A program made the position numbers and the translations under genes. A model generated the notes under the pieces. It had not been told where the DNA came from, made no database searches, and was given only the letters and a program-made list of their open reading frames with translations. From the NCBI GenBank assembly GCA_035079385.1, contig JAVHKY010000003.1, positions 19,193,001-19,257,000 of the forward strand: a DNA stretch of 64,000 nt, written 5' to 3'. Origin of the DNA: Aspidiotus rigidus. Its lineage: Eukaryota; Arthropoda; Insecta; Hemiptera; Diaspididae. Within the stretch, counting starts at the first letter, position 1; every line of letters begins with the position of its first letter. Positions 23,300 to 36,300 of the stretch are shown one piece after another.

Positions 23300-26200
23300 T
23301 ACCAGTCGAATAATAGGAGTTCGCGCTGAGTCCGTTTTAGCTCAAAAACGTGAAACGTTAAATACGCTTTAAATTTACGAAATTCGTATCTCAATTTTAT
23401 TTACAATTTAAGCCCAAAACGAACTTTCCACTTCTTTCTGAGCCGAGTACTCAAAAAGGGGGCCTAAAATTGACCAACTTAACAAAGTTTGTAAAGATGA
23501 AAAATCGCTTAAATTTTCATATTTTACTCAATTGACAAGTGAACTTTAACGCTGACCCCCCCCCCCCCCCTCGCAAATACTCAAATAACCCTTCAAAGCT
23601 TAAGAAGGGGAAAAATTTTGAACTCTATTTTTAGAAACCTCATGCAAATTAATCAATTTTTGGTATCTTTTGGTCCATTACTCGGATCAGTAAAGAGGTA
23701 GAAAGTTAGTTCTGTACTCAAATTGTAGATAAAATTGAGATACAAATTTCAAGTGTATTCAACGTTTAGCGCAATCTCCCATTTAAGTAGTTACATCCTT
23801 TGTCCTCGTCTGGTAGATATAGTCGAAAGTATTTTGTGAATAATTTGGACAACGAACAGTGAGAGGTGTTGCTGCTTTTTTATACTTCTTTTTTGTGGAA
23901 GTACACAAAAGTAGTTTTAAATGTTTCCTTCCTCTATTTAACCATCGTAACTTTCTATGATAATACGCTTTTTTATTTTTGTCAGTTCACCCGTTATAAC
24001 GATTTAAACCAGAAATCATCCCCCGATGACGTCGCACTCTTCCACTTGTACAGATATGAATACAAAGCCCATGTATGGTATGGTAGAATTCTGATGCCCC
24101 GAAAAATTTTTTTTTGCATAATGAAGGCTAAGGATACAGGTCGTAAAGTAGCATCAGTCAAAATCTTTCCATGTCCCTTAGATAGGTCAGAGTCCTTCAT
24201 GATGTCAGTAGTCCAAGTAAAATAAGGTTGATTTTAGAAGTCCTGATAATGTCCACTAGGTGATTCCCTCTGATTACATCATCGAAATAAGACTGTCGAT
24301 AATGTCATTAAGGTCAATTAGTCAATCTTTCAATTTGGTTATGAACGTTCATAAAATTTTTCCAGTTCTAAAATTATGACCGTTATATAGCCTTAAATCC
24401 ACTCAGTTGCTGAAGGTCGTCCGACAGGCAATGAATACAAACATAAAGAAAAACTCGCGGGTTCTTTAATGGAGTTGAACGAGGGGTGGCAGGTAACCTG
24501 TTTTATAGGGCATCACGAGGCTGACCTGTGTCGTCATCAAATTGTGACGTCAAAAGCCTGGATTTTGAAGCTACGGTATATGTAATAAGACGGGTACTTT
24601 GAAAGAACTGATCTATGACGTCAACAAATTGTGACGTAAAAAATTCGGACTTTGGAGCTCTATATGATGGGACGGGGACCTGTAAAAATGTCGACTTCCC
24701 TCTAAGAGATACGATACGACCTTGAGGTTGCCGGCCGGCCGGCGGATATTTTTTCCAAAAAACCACCTAATAAAATAGATTTCTTGTATTTGATGCTATA
24801 AGACACATCAGTTGGTGTGTACATTTTGAAATTCAAAAAAACTTGAGGTGAACGTCCGCCATTGGGAAGATACCAACTAGAATATGAATTTTTGAGAATG
24901 AAACAAGCCAAATACAACGACGCAAGAAATAATATGAGAAAATATTGTACGAAATGGAAAAACCCCAACGGCGAAGATAAACGTGGAAGAGAAACACGTC
25001 TATTTGTGTCCTTATCTTTTGATATGGTCTATTCTGAACATAGAATTAGATAGGACTTACTACTGGAGGCTTTATGATACCGCCCTAAAAAACTATAGAA
25101 CAAAAAGAACCTAGCCTTAGTGTTAAGATTGACACAGTGATCTCCTATTTAAATTGTGGTAATAAAGTGATTATTTTACGGTAAGATAAAGATATAAAAT
25201 GCTCATGACGTATAGAAGTGCAAACTGAAAGGAATTACAAATGGTTCAAGTTACTATTTGCCATTTCAATATAAATCCTATGGACAATAATGAGATGTGT
25301 TTGTCAACAATTTACTTATGATAGAAGCGTAACATTCTAAAGACGTGGAATTAAGAATCTGAAAGTAAAGTTGAAACAACTAAGCAAGAATTTGACGAAT
25401 TTTTTTCAAAGTTAATTTTTGTGAAATTAACCATTAATTTATCATTTGATTTCCGTTTGGTCTGTAAATTACACTATACACTTCCTTTACCCAGCTCTGA
25501 TATATTTAAAAAAATGTATTGTTATAAGTCCTGGGGAAATAGAATTTTAAATTGCAGTAATTAATATTAAACTGGAAACATCATTTGCATGTGATTGTTG
25601 GCATTTTTTTTTTTTAAACTAATCGTTGATACGAGTACAACTCTGGACTCAATTGTGGTTTGAAAGGAGGCAGGCTGACTCAAAATTGACGGAAAGAATC
25701 AGTCAAAATCGGGTCAACAAATCTGATCTCATGTCGACTCAATATTGACATAAAATTTAGGATTTTGACATTAATCCTACGCCAATTCAAAAGATTGAAG
25801 TCAACGAGACAAATAAGTGGAAATAAAGTCGTCATGAGTTGACTTCCCATGTCGAGCTAATATTAACGTCTGCAAAAAGACAATTATAAAAATATATCGA
25901 CGCAATTTCAATCATCAGGACCTCGACTACCTGTATTATGTGGGAAGTTCCACCGGGCAAACTTTGACGCCATTCTTCAGCGCTTGCATCAGAGGTATTC
26001 TTGTAAAAATTCGGGCTATTTAATATGAGTTTCAAGCTGAAAACTGTTCCTGTATCTCCTTCACTTCATAATCGGAGACAAAGCTCTTCTCGGCCACTGC
26101 GACTTGTAATTCATTTTCGTACCATTTCTCCTGGACCGTACTTTCTCGTTGTGATGTATAATTTTATGCTACGGAATCCCAAGACAGAATACTGTTATCT

Positions 26201-28620
26201 GAAAATTCCAACAGAAGTCTCGAGAACGACCCCAGTACGTGACGTGCAATCAAAGTTGAAACGTATTGGCCTATTATCAGCCAGTTATAATAATGTTTGA
26301 ATTTTAAATACAAAAAATTATGATGATTTCGTAATACAGAGAGAAAGCAAGAAATACTTAATCAAACGAAATCGAAACAGGAGTTTTTCAAATTGAAAAG
26401 TAAATAAATTCTCGCTTAATTCCTGCTTATAGTAATAATCCACCTGAATCCTCGCCAGTAGTTGATAGGCGAAACCTATGACCTGCTGCGAAGAAATTTA
26501 CCTTAGCGTCGACACGGTTGCATGGATCCATTTGACGTCATTCGTCGTCGTCCGGTGTGAACTGCAATAAATTTGTAACATGTGTCATAATTAACTCAAT
26601 ATTTTTATATCCGTACGTTCTTTTCGGGCAAGCTATGACGTCATGTTGGACGAACAAAATGAAGCCTTGTATTATTTCGCGGCCGAGATATAGCGGCTGT
26701 CTCAACCGTCGTTATTAATGACCCGCCTATCGTTGGACAAATTGTGTTACAATTTTCTGCATTTTCTTTTTTTAACAAAATTCTTCTACAAATTTCTTTT
26801 TTTTTTTTTTTTTTTTTTTTTACATGGTTGTCAAAATCGCTTAAAGAATGGGAAAATGGAGCCAAATAAAAAAAATTACGAGTTTTTGAAGTGAAATTTG
26901 ACTTGAGCCGCCAGAAATTTCTTCATCGTGAGGTCTTTTTCAAAATTAGTCCTTTTACCTTGAGGAGTCTATTCGCGATTTCTAATGAAATGTATACAAA
27001 ATATTCAAAACATCATCCACTTATTTTCAATTACAAAATCAGAATAGGGTACAAACGTGTCGTGCAATCCAGCCCAAAGTTGCCTTCTTTAAAATTACTA
27101 GTTCAAACAACGCGTTGTTTGAACATCTCTATACAAACGTAACCCAGGTAGCGAGAAAAAAATTGTTTCACGACCACAATCATTGTCACGAATATAATTT
27201 AAAAGAAAGATACAAGGCAATGAACTTGAATACCTTGAAAATTCAGATAAGGTAGTGCCCTAGTTAGGTAACGGATAATTTCACCTAGATGATTATATCA
27301 TAATACATTATCAAAGGGACAGTATTGCTCCACGAGATTTAAATTGGGTTGTTAGCCGCAGTGCCTGAGATAGTTCCTCCTTATTTTTACGTTTTTGACC
27401 TTGTTTTGTCAAAATAATGGCATCCATATTCTCTTCGGTGATTTTAGAAACATTCGTACTTATTATAGTTTTTCAGTTTGTACTTGTTGATTCAATATTT
27501 AAAAAATATGAAGTTTTAACCAATTAAGAACTGGTTGGATTTCAATAAAACAAAAGCAATTGGTTCTATGGTAGATATGTTTGCCGTTACAACATGAGGA
27601 AGGTGGGGTAGGGTCATATTTTTGACTTCAGCTGATAAGTCCTTATTGTTCCTGGGAAGTCGACGAACTTTGGAAAAGTTATAAATACAAGAGCTCTAGT
27701 AGCTTAGTCGATAATACCTCCTACCCTCCTCACGAAACAGGTTTTCTACAATCCTCGATCACTTTAACAAAGGAAAGTTTCTTTTTTCTAATGTTTTTAT
27801 GACAGTGCATGTGAAATATAATTTTATGCAATAATAATATCCTCTACCGAGAGTATATGGAATTATGTCCGATGGTTCTCGTAAAAATATTGAATGAATC
27901 GCCATCTTCTTCATGCCATCATCAATACACCGACCCTTCAAGATTTTTATATCTCTTATTCGGAAGTTTCTTCTGGATGGCGATCATTTTAATTCTTAAT
28001 GAATTGATTATGGAGATGTGGTTGACTAACTGAAGCTGCAAAATCCTAAATGGCCATTCGACCTCTCCTCAGAAGCAATGATCTGATTCTTCACATTGCG
28101 CCACATCGTTCAGGAAGGGGGTTGTGGTTGCGTATCGCGTACATTTACGCTCCCCACCTCTTCTCAGTAAGTGCAGGATTTCAACGAGGAGCTGTCAATC
28201 ATGACTATATCGTAAGAAACATGTCGGGATGACTTTTGCATTAATTATTTGCAAACTTTACGTAAAAATCGTTGACCGGAACTGTGCACGCACCATTAGG
28301 GTTAAAGTACGTAACATCGCCACCGATGAATGTACGCGACAAAGCATGTTAGCGTAACAAGTTAGAACAACTGATGACGGTGTACGTTACGTGCAAAGAG
28401 GAATATTATTACACGTTCGTTTGTCACATCTATGAAAGATTCTTGTAAAACAAATTCCTTTAAATTATCACGTAAATTTTCATTTACAATTGATATATAG
28501 GTGTATTTTTTTCTTCATATAATCTTTCTATAGCTTGACGATGATTCAGCTACGAAAAGTGATGATCATCTCGGAGAATATTCTCTTACAATACATATTA
28601 CGACACCTATATTTATTCGT
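23300..28620. other. Intergenic DNA with scattered repeat fragments
   Basis: No gene is supported. Noted contents: a 15-C run at about 23556-23570; a fragment at 24230-24420 related to the end of the 1.5-kb repeat; 24470-24720 with the GGTAACCTGTTTTAT and GGGGACCTGTAAAA phrases of the GGGAACCTGT family and TGACGTCA at 24545-24552 and 24616-24623; further TGACGTCA at 26533-26540 and 26636-26643; a poly(T) run of about 25 at 26797-26821. A 91-codon frame at 26025-26300 has no recognised motif. Confidence 0.4.
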
Positions 28621-28633
28621 GTATTGCTTAGAT

Positions 28634-29217
28634 CCGTGGTTCTCAAACTTTTGGAGGTTGCGGCCCCCTCCAGTGGCTTCTTCCTTTTCCGCGGCCCCCT
28701 AAAAGAAATATTATATTGTTAAATGTCAAAAGACCAGAAAAAAAATGGTGCAAACGCCGAAAATTCAAGCCAAAAGTCGAAAGCACAAGTTTTAGGGATC
28801 TGATTATGTAAAATTCTTTACAGGTAGATGGGACTTGGAAAATTCTTTATTTTACTGTCCAAAATACTAATTTCAAAAGTCCACCAGTTTTGTCAGAAAA
28901 TTTTCTCGATATTGTGGCTCCAATATTGTGACTTGGAACAAGACCGCCGGAAACATTGATATTAGAGACAAAAAAAAGGAGCGAAACTATCCAAAAACTT
29001 GGATTTGCTGTAGAGAAGGAAAAATAACAAGCTGAAGATTAAAAAGAATACCTAAGTCTTGAGAGAAATGTTTTTCGTTATATTGTGTATTCGCATTCTT
29101 CATTAGTTCATTGCATTCTCCATTTCTACTCGATTGGACCACTATTTTTTAAAAATTACTTCAACCCTTCGCGGACCCCCTGTCTGCCTCTTGCGGCCCC
29201 CAGTTTGAGAACCACAG
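28634..29217. mobile_element. hAT MITE with CAGTGGTTCTCAAAC-type ends and 8-bp TSD
   Basis: The left end CCGTGGTTCTCAAACT and right end (inward) CTGTGGTTCTCAAACTG are inverted, followed on both sides by 'gcggccccc' stretches. The flanks GCTTAGAT (28626-28633) and GCTTAAAT (29218-29225) match at 7 of 8 positions, a hAT-length target duplication. Ends of this type are widespread in hAT-derived MITEs. No transposase is encoded in the 584 bp. Confidence 0.8.
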
Positions 29218-29689
29218 GCTTAAATATTTCATATTCAAAGGCATACCTACGAAATTCGTCTGAAGGAGAGATAAATTAAAAAAGCACCAAAAAAATTTCG
29301 AAAATACAATAAGCAACCCCCCTGCTGCGAGTATTTAATTTTTAAAACGAATGCTCGTGATTTCAAAAGAAAAAAAAAAATGTGCTAACCCAGCCAGTGT
29401 CCCGCGAAACCAAACTTTTGTCGATTGCAAATTCCACTTCGGAATAAGGAATCTGCCAGCCCAAATACGGTATATCGCTCTCTTATCTGCCAACTACAAA
29501 GAGAGAGAAATACTCGATAAAGAAAATAAAAAATATTGTTGGGCATCAAGGAGAATATATGCCGAACCAAGGGACAGAACGCAAGTAATGCAGAAGAAGG
29601 TCACAAATCTACAGAAGAGCCGACAAAATAGCCTGATCTTGACGAAAACGTTGTCGTCGTCATATCCAAATAGCGGTAGGCTTAGTGGC

Positions 29690-29905
29690 CTGTCTGCATA
29701 GGTGATGCATGGTCTGTTGCCTCTGAAGATCCTGATGTATTCAGCATTCTCCTTCTCGGACGTCCTATCGGTCTTCTTTCCGCTGGTGGGTATTGTAGGA
29801 TTTTTCTGGATGATCGTTCTTCCTCCACTCTTTCGACATGATCTCCCCATTTCCTCCAGTATTTCTTTATACCTTTGATAACTGACGGTAATCTGAAAAA
29901 TATCC
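29690..29905 (-). pseudogene. LINE C-terminal remnant (RTE/CR1-like tail)
   Basis: A minus-strand frame reads 'YWRKWGDHVERVEEERSS' and then 'ERRPIGRPRRRMLN', the W-x-GHVxR...RPxGRPRxRW tail found at the end of many arthropod LINE polyproteins. It is comparable to 11065-11285. Nothing upstream of this tail on the minus strand (higher coordinates) gives reverse transcriptase motifs, and a Merlin element begins at 29995, so only the tail survives. It extends to a poly(A)-like A run at 29930-29945 on the + strand that is not part of the match. Confidence 0.6.
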
Positions 29906-29997
29906 CTAATTCTTGTGGAAAGTCTACTGAAAAAAAAAAAAAAAACGGAATTGGGATCATACTTTTCCTCTTTTTGTTAAACGTTTAAATAAAGGAT

Positions 29998-30090
29998 GCT
30001 ATTCCAATATGCGGTTTACTTGATATTTACAATCAAATGTCATTCCAGTATGCGCTCTACCTGACTGAAAGAGTTTAATATGCGGTCTAC
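29998..30090. repeat. Sub-terminal ATATGCGGTCTACC repeats, left end of Merlin
   Basis: Three spaced copies of a motif close to TATGCGGTCTACCTGA (near 30008, 30047 and 30079). The right end has three more in inverted orientation (near 30698, 30718 and 30750). Repeated sub-terminal motifs of this kind commonly act as transposase binding sites; here that role is inferred. Confidence 0.6.
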
Positions 30091-30155
30091 CTCAAACTGC
30101 ATCAGTAAATTAGGATGTAGTCCGGCCTCGTCTTTGAACCCTAAAATAGCGACCA

Positions 30156-30676
30156 TCAGATCCCTGCTGTTTCAGCCCCACCTTCTAACATCCGATCCCG
30201 ACGGTACTTCCGCCTTCCTGCAAAACGCGCTTCATCTTTTTGGATGGGATCAAGATGTGTCCCAACCATCGGAGGGCGAGCACGCACTTTGGCAGAACAC
30301 ACCTCCCGACACATATTGAACCAGTCGACAATCGTGCTGTGTGACTTATCAGTCGGAGTCTCCGTTGTTGCGATTGGAAAGTCCATCACAAAAAATTGAG
30401 CCAGTTCCAAGATTTGGGTCAACTTCAGCTTACAATTTGCCCGAAGGAATTATTATTCGTTCTTATTGAACGAACTGTCTAGCATCTCTTTTTACGACAC
30501 CGTAAGACAGGCCGAAATGCACCGCCCCGATCACGTTTCCTAGATGTCACCATTTCTCCGCCACACTTCGAACAAGGTGGCACGTAGTCCTCCTGGCCTG
30601 AAAGCTCGTAATCTCGAAGAAACGTCACAGCCTTTTCGTCTGTCCCCGCAATTTCATAAAATTCACGTAGGAGCAT
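30156..30676 (-). pseudogene. Merlin transposase, N-terminal half, broken
   Basis: Reading from 30676 downward: 'CSKCGGEMVTSRK' then 'LRCRKKRC' is the zinc-ribbon (CxxC...CxxxxC) that opens IS1016/Merlin transposases; it ends in a stop near 30479. A second block from 30422 in another frame reads 'IVDWFNMCREVC' and 'PPMVGTHLDPIQKDEARFAG' then 'RRKYRRDR'. This is the region around the first catalytic aspartate (DPIQxDExxFxGRRKYxRGR in the family). A frameshift and stops separate the two. The later DDE residues are absent. The protein would cut and paste the element; this copy cannot. Confidence 0.85.
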
Positions 30677-30839
30677 TGTGAAGAATTGAATGACAGGTAG
30701 ACTGCTTTATTCACTCAGGTAGACTGCATTATTACATATGTGTTGGGTAGACCGCATATTGGAATAGCACCAAATAAAGTTTAAATAACGAAATGCATTC
30801 AAATTTTTTCTTATTTACCTAAGTAATTGTCTGTTGGAT

Positions 30840-32960
30840 GACGTTAATTTCATCAATATTTAAGACGAAATTAAAAGATTGACCGGTTTATCTCAATAAA
30901 GATGAAAATCATACTTCAATAATTTAATCGTGGGTTATAGCTTCGTGGACATCATCAAAAATTTTAAAATCCAAATCATCGAGATAGTTTTATTTCTACC
31001 ATCGCAAAGCAAATAAGTGTGATGTGGTTCAAGTCATCAGGAAATTGTATTTCAAGACATATTTTCAAATTTAGCATCTAGCTTGTCGCCTTGTGATCCT
31101 TTCATTGGCAAAAAACTCGCAAAAGCTCTTCGAAGGAAATGTCTTCAAAAACCTTGGAAGAGCTTGACGGTTCTTATTTGTTAATTTATTATTTTTGTGG
31201 TGATACCACACTACCCGAGGCGACCAACAAGCGTCAACATCCGTCTTAGACGGGCCACTAGTGAATATCACAGCACTGGTAACTACTGGACTACACTCTA
31301 AGGGCTGATGTTGAATCGACCTTACACGGTGGTACGGCACCACAACGTCGAACGCTAATGTTCCGTATATTCGCTGGAGGCTGCCAAGTTTGTCTGCGAG
31401 TATTAAGGTTACACTATTCTTTTCTACCCCTATCATTTCACACGCTCGTAGGACACGGGTGTAGAAACAGTACAATGACACACTATAGTCGTCCGTCTGC
31501 AGCGGACAAGTAGTTCGAGTATTAGTTTGCTACACAGGTGATACGACTTCGAGTCCCAGCGACGACCAACAGCGCAAAATAGAACTCGTTGCTGTAGGTC
31601 AAGTAAAACTGTTTATTTGGAAGGACCGGGTTCGATCAACTTGCATTAAAACATTATTCTTCTTATTTTCTCGTGTTTATTTGAAAATTATTCCAAATTG
31701 AAACTGGATTAGATGATACAGTGAATATTTTTGTCCAGCCCTTATCCAATTCTAATAATCGGCTTATTCTACGCATCAACCAAAAAACAGTTTTCATAAA
31801 CGCTCACGCAAAATGACAGAAAAATTCCAAGTTTTACCCAAATAAAGAAAACTTTGTGGAAAAAATCACATAGGTCTCTCAGGTTCCAGATCTGAGTGGA
31901 ACAAAGATGCGGACCTCTTCGTTTCCAGATCTTGACATAGAAAAAAAATCTAGATCTCTCGATCTTTACAGCTTGATAGGAAAAAAAGCTCCAGATCTTT
32001 TGAAAAAAAAATTGGAAAATAAATTTCCATCACCTAATAGTTGATGAGAGAAAAAAAAAGAAAAAGAGAGACCCGAATACCGAGGTGCATGGCGACCCAG
32101 TCTTGTTTACATCTCCACTTCTTTTTGGCAAGGCAAGAGCCCCTATGCAATTGCGAAAAAAATAAAAATAAAAAAACAATCTCTCCGGAAAAATGTGCTG
32201 TGACGTCACTCAAGTAAAACATACATTCTCTGTTACTCTAGATTTTATTTTTGCATAGCAATTTCCAAATTTCAGGAAGTTTTTCATTAAGATATACATT
32301 CTCTGTCTCTTGAGGTTTTATTTTTTCCTGGCAAATTTTATTTCTCGTACAGTCTTTGACAAGAGTGACCGAGATAGTCTTCGAACATCAATATTGATGA
32401 TAAGATAATGCATATCGTTTGATCAATACTACACGTATTACATATTATTCTGTGCCACCTATGATTTCATTTTTGCATAGCATTTTTCAAATTTCTGTAT
32501 ACAGTCTTTAAGAGAGTTTCTTCTTCTCTATACTTCCTTAATTGTAATACCTACCGCACGTACAAATATTAAGTCTCTGAGATTCCAGCTAGATCAGAGT
32601 GGAACAAAGATACAGATCTCTTGGTTTCCAGATCATGACATAGAAAAAATTAAGATCTCTTGAGCTCTATATCTTGGTAGGAAAAGAAGATCCAGATCTT
32701 TAAAAAAAAATTAAAAAATAAATTTCCGTCATGTAACAGTCGATTAGAAAAAAAAAACAAGAGACCCGGATACTGAGACGCATGGCGACTCAGCCTTGTT
32801 TCCTTTTTGTTCAATATTGGCTATGTCATATTACTTAATCGTTTCCGTTTCCAACAGCAAAATAACTTCGTTCTCCAAAACAAGCACATTTTCAAAGCTT
32901 GCTAAGCATTATTTTTTATCAACTCTTTTATATCAGTAATCCACACCCAAATGCCCTCTT
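30840..32960 (-). repeat. Unclassified ~1.5-kb repeat, copy B (inverted, with partial tandem duplication)
   Basis: Reverse-complement match to 6950-8480 throughout. It includes the peptide frame 31071-31481, whose first ~75 codons are nearly identical to those of copy A. The AGATCT-rich segment and the 'gcatggcgac(c/t)cag' junction occur twice here (about 31860-32130 and 32570-32800), so the distal end was tandemly duplicated. The far end (32800-32960) matches 6960-7160. A perfect TGACGTCA lies at 32201-32208 between the duplicated parts. Confidence 0.6.
31490..31575 (+). repeat. Weak tRNA-like stretch within repeat copy B
   Basis: 'acaagtagttcgagtattag' followed some 25 bases later by 'acttcgagtcccagcgacg' recalls the A-box and B-box layout of a tRNA-derived SINE head. 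The B-box core TTCGAGTCC is good; the A-box is poor. The equivalent lies reversed in copy A near 7735-7810. It may mean that the 1.5-kb repeat has a tRNA-derived portion. Confidence 0.25.
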
Positions 32961-33239
32961 TTCCTCCTTCATCCCAAACAATTCATATGACCTCCTCAGG
33001 CACAAGTAAGCAACGATCCAGAACTATTGCTACTAAGCAACCTCTTTCCTGAAGAGCAATAAACGGAAGAGGAGAGAAATTGAGATTGTAAAAGTAATCG
33101 CAGTAGCCAATGGCTACTGTAGAGGTATGGTTGAGGGAGTCATTCGGACAATTACAAGGTGATGAAAGCGTTTAGAGGTTATGATTTTGAGGATACACGA
33201 CAATCTCAGTCATGGTAAAGAGAATGAACAACGACCAGA

Positions 33240-33680
33240 TGGGAAGCATGAGTGGAGTGTAAAAGCTCAGTTAGTTGCTGTGCGAAGGCATCTACAATGG
33301 TGAGACTGGGAAAAGGGAGCACAAAATATCAAGGGAAAATGGCAAATCACTGTTTGGTAAAGACTGCAATGAAGAACAAAACAATAGTCATACATGTAGA
33401 AAACCTCATGGAGAGAATAAAACTCTGGAAACAGATGGGATTGCAAAGGCAAAGGGGTGAAAAACTAGCCTCTCGAACAATGTAATCACGTTTGACAAAG
33501 AAAGATTTTTCAGCTTGGTGATTCAAAAGACAGAAAGAACAGAACTAATTAATCGAAGGCAGCAAACCTGATAACCAATAGAAACTCAGCACATTGGCAA
33601 GTTGTAACCAATCAGATCACAGCTTTTTTAGACTATAAAAACCAATGTTAAAGGCCTTGTTTCTCAGTAGCGGCACAACT
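33240..33680 (+). pseudogene. Possible remnant of a third PLE (GIY-YIG end)
   Basis: Overlapping frames give 'ECKSSVSCC' and then 'GIYNGETGKRE', resembling the C-x-C...YxGETGRxLxxRxxEH core of PLE GIY-YIG domains. A later 'NSHTCRKPHGE' fits the H...GH segment and 'ELINRRQQT' the NRDEG-like tail. The pieces are in different frames and short. Alternatives are chance similarity or another retroelement. No reverse transcriptase motifs were seen upstream. Confidence 0.3.
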
Positions 33681-33689
33681 CGAAGGCTT

Positions 33690-36300
33690 TCTTGTAAGCT
33701 AACTTTTTACAGAAGAGAGTGTTGGAAGAGACAGGAAAAATTAATAAAATGTGATGGCAGACAACAAATTAAAACACGCCTCGTCTCCACTTATTAAACA
33801 CGAATGAAGGAAAACTGTTTGTAAGCGGAATATCAGAAGTTTTTACAAATTTCGTCCTCATTTGCTGCAACAGCTCAAACAATGATACCTACCTGTATGG
33901 AGATAGTTATTGTACCTAGGAATTTTCTTTTATTGAGTACTTTTGCGTATGCGTCGTGTCATTTCTTCATGGTCGATCAACCACATCAAAAATGAGGCCA
34001 CAAAAGTATTTCACTCCAACGAGATTTATCCTATTAAAATTTCGCTCGTGATACTCGTACTATGAAATTGAATCTATTTATATTGCGTGTATCTCAAAAG
34101 TCAACTGATCTCTTTGTCCAAAGGTTACGGAACATTGGACAGCAGATGGTGAACGATTTGGACCAATATCCGAGAGCATTCTTTACTCCTTCAAATTTCA
34201 GTTAGAATTATTTCCAGTCATAAATGTTCATTAAGGAGAGCGAGGCCGGACATTCCAAAATAATGGAAATGTTTTGGCATCCGAAACAAGCTCGTCCTAA
34301 GTACTGTCATGATAATTTCTGAAATGACGAAGAATTTCAGGTTAGCTGGTTTTTCGCGAGAAGTCATTACCGGAAGTAAAGAATTTTTTGGTCAAAATAT
34401 GATTCGGAATTGAACAATTTTCTTAAAAATTGGTTCCCTTGTATCAAGGATCTACATGACAATTTTCTACGACAAATAAGACGATATAGGAGTTTGAAAG
34501 TAGTCTATGGACACTGTGCAAAGGATCTTGCAAGATGTGGTCTCCTCACGTGTCAAAACAAGCTAAATAGTAGGGAGTCAAAACCATGACCAATATTTCA
34601 CCTCCTGTCGTGGAACAGCACGACCCCACGGCCATCTGTCGACCTTTAAACGCACAAATCACGGCCACAAATAATAATTACGTTAACATCATACCGTACG
34701 TATAGATGTATATTTTTTTTCTATTTATTCTAATTTAAAGTTTCAAAATACTCGCGTAGCGTTGATCCGCATATTACGATTGTTTGTGTTTTGTCAATGT
34801 GCGTATATTCTTATGAATGTACGTCCAGGTGTAATTCATGAAGCGTAGCAGACTGTGGTACCAAACGTTATATTCTGTAGTACGAATATGTTGTATGGTC
34901 ATTTTGAAATGTCTGTAAAACGAAAAAAAAAAAAAAAAAAAAAACGTACGTACATTACGGTTGCATCCCAGGCATACGACCAATACCTACAATTTACCTG
35001 AAATAACCTTCTCTTCCTTATAATCATGCACGCTTTGCGCGTATAATATCGATATCTCGTGTTCCCATTCATTCATTTGATCGAGAAAAGTTAATTTTAA
35101 GCTACTGTATATCGATTCAATGTCAGGGTTTTCAAATAATACGCTATAATTTTAGTTTTTTTTTTTTTTCAACTTGATACGTGATACGGAATTTGACAGG
35201 TCGCTGTTGTTGGTGACAAAATTGTTGAATGGAATACGGAATAGTCGAATCTAATGGTTCTCAATTGCGCATTTGAGTCCTCTCTCTTTGGAGATTGACG
35301 TTAAAATACCTATAAATAGACTTGAATCTGGCTATCGACTTCTTCCACAATTTATTGGCTTCTGCTGGCCAATGAATAACTTATTAAAACGTTCAAACCC
35401 GGCTACTGCTAAGCTGCTTGTCACCATATTTAGTTCCTCATATCCTCAATTTCACACTCGCAGTCGACGGCCGCTCTGTTGATTTTGTAGACCTTTTCAA
35501 TACTTCAAGGTAATCATGAATTCAGATGGGATAAAAACGTAGATAGGTCCATGAGCACGCTGCTTTTCCTGATACGATGATCTGTCGCTTGTTGCTCATC
35601 CCACTCACCCTTAAAAGTGTTGGATACTATCAGGCTGATAGTGGCCCCCAGTAAATGATTTGTTTCCTCTCTGAAGTCTTGGAAAAAATAGCGAAAACTA
35701 CCCCTCCGATCCCGCATTTGAAGCCTTATTGATCCTCGTGTTCCCGTTTTTTCTCCAGTTGAAGCCCTTTGAATTCCCAGGGACAAATCTGAAGCCTTTC
35801 AAACCTTTGACGGGTTTCTTTTGGAAAAACTACCCATTGAATTCCCATTTGAACCCCTGTTTTCCCTTTTGAATTCCATTCAAGAGCTTCAAGTGGGAAC
35901 AATGACTACCGGAGGAAAACAACGACGTGAAGAAGCTGATTTCTATATCTCACCACCTTTCAAAATGCCAAGCGAAAAAAAAAATGATCAGGAATTTTCC
36001 CTTCAGGAAAAACATTAAATCATGGACATGCTTGTCTTTTCTTCAAATATTACGTAATTCGGATCTTATTGATATAAGCTAGGTTAGCAAAATAACTCCC
36101 ATATTTTATCGATATGTTGATTTTTATATTGGTGTTACAGCCAGAACTTGGAATCAGTAAACTTTAGATTTCCCTAATGTTAATATTTTGTGTTAATTCT
36201 AGAGTAAACTGGAGCCCTTAATGTTGGAACTCTAACCAATGCATTAAAACCATTAGTTCGTTCTAGAAATCACTAGTACGAACTAGGTATGATTGACTGA
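33690..36300. other. No recognisable gene; poly(A) run
   Basis: A 20-base A run at about 34924-34943 and a T run near 35158-35170 are the only simple repeats. Around 35750-35900 there are loose repeats of 'gaattccca(t)ttgaa' and 'gaagcctttgaa'. No family motif was seen. Confidence 0.35.

Larger units (their letters stand above)
29995..30771 (-). mobile_element. Merlin (IS1016-like) DNA transposon, internally deleted
   Basis: The left end GATGCTATTCCAATATGCGG and the right end read inward (GGTGCTATTCCAATATGCGG) form near-perfect TIRs. They are flanked by an exact 8-bp duplication AAATAAAG (29987-29994 and 30772-30779). A transposase remnant of the ISXO2/IS1016 family lies between them on the minus strand. 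An 8-9-bp TSD and this transposase type are diagnostic of Merlin elements. At 777 bp with only the N-terminal part of the transposase, it is an internally deleted copy. Confidence 0.88.
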
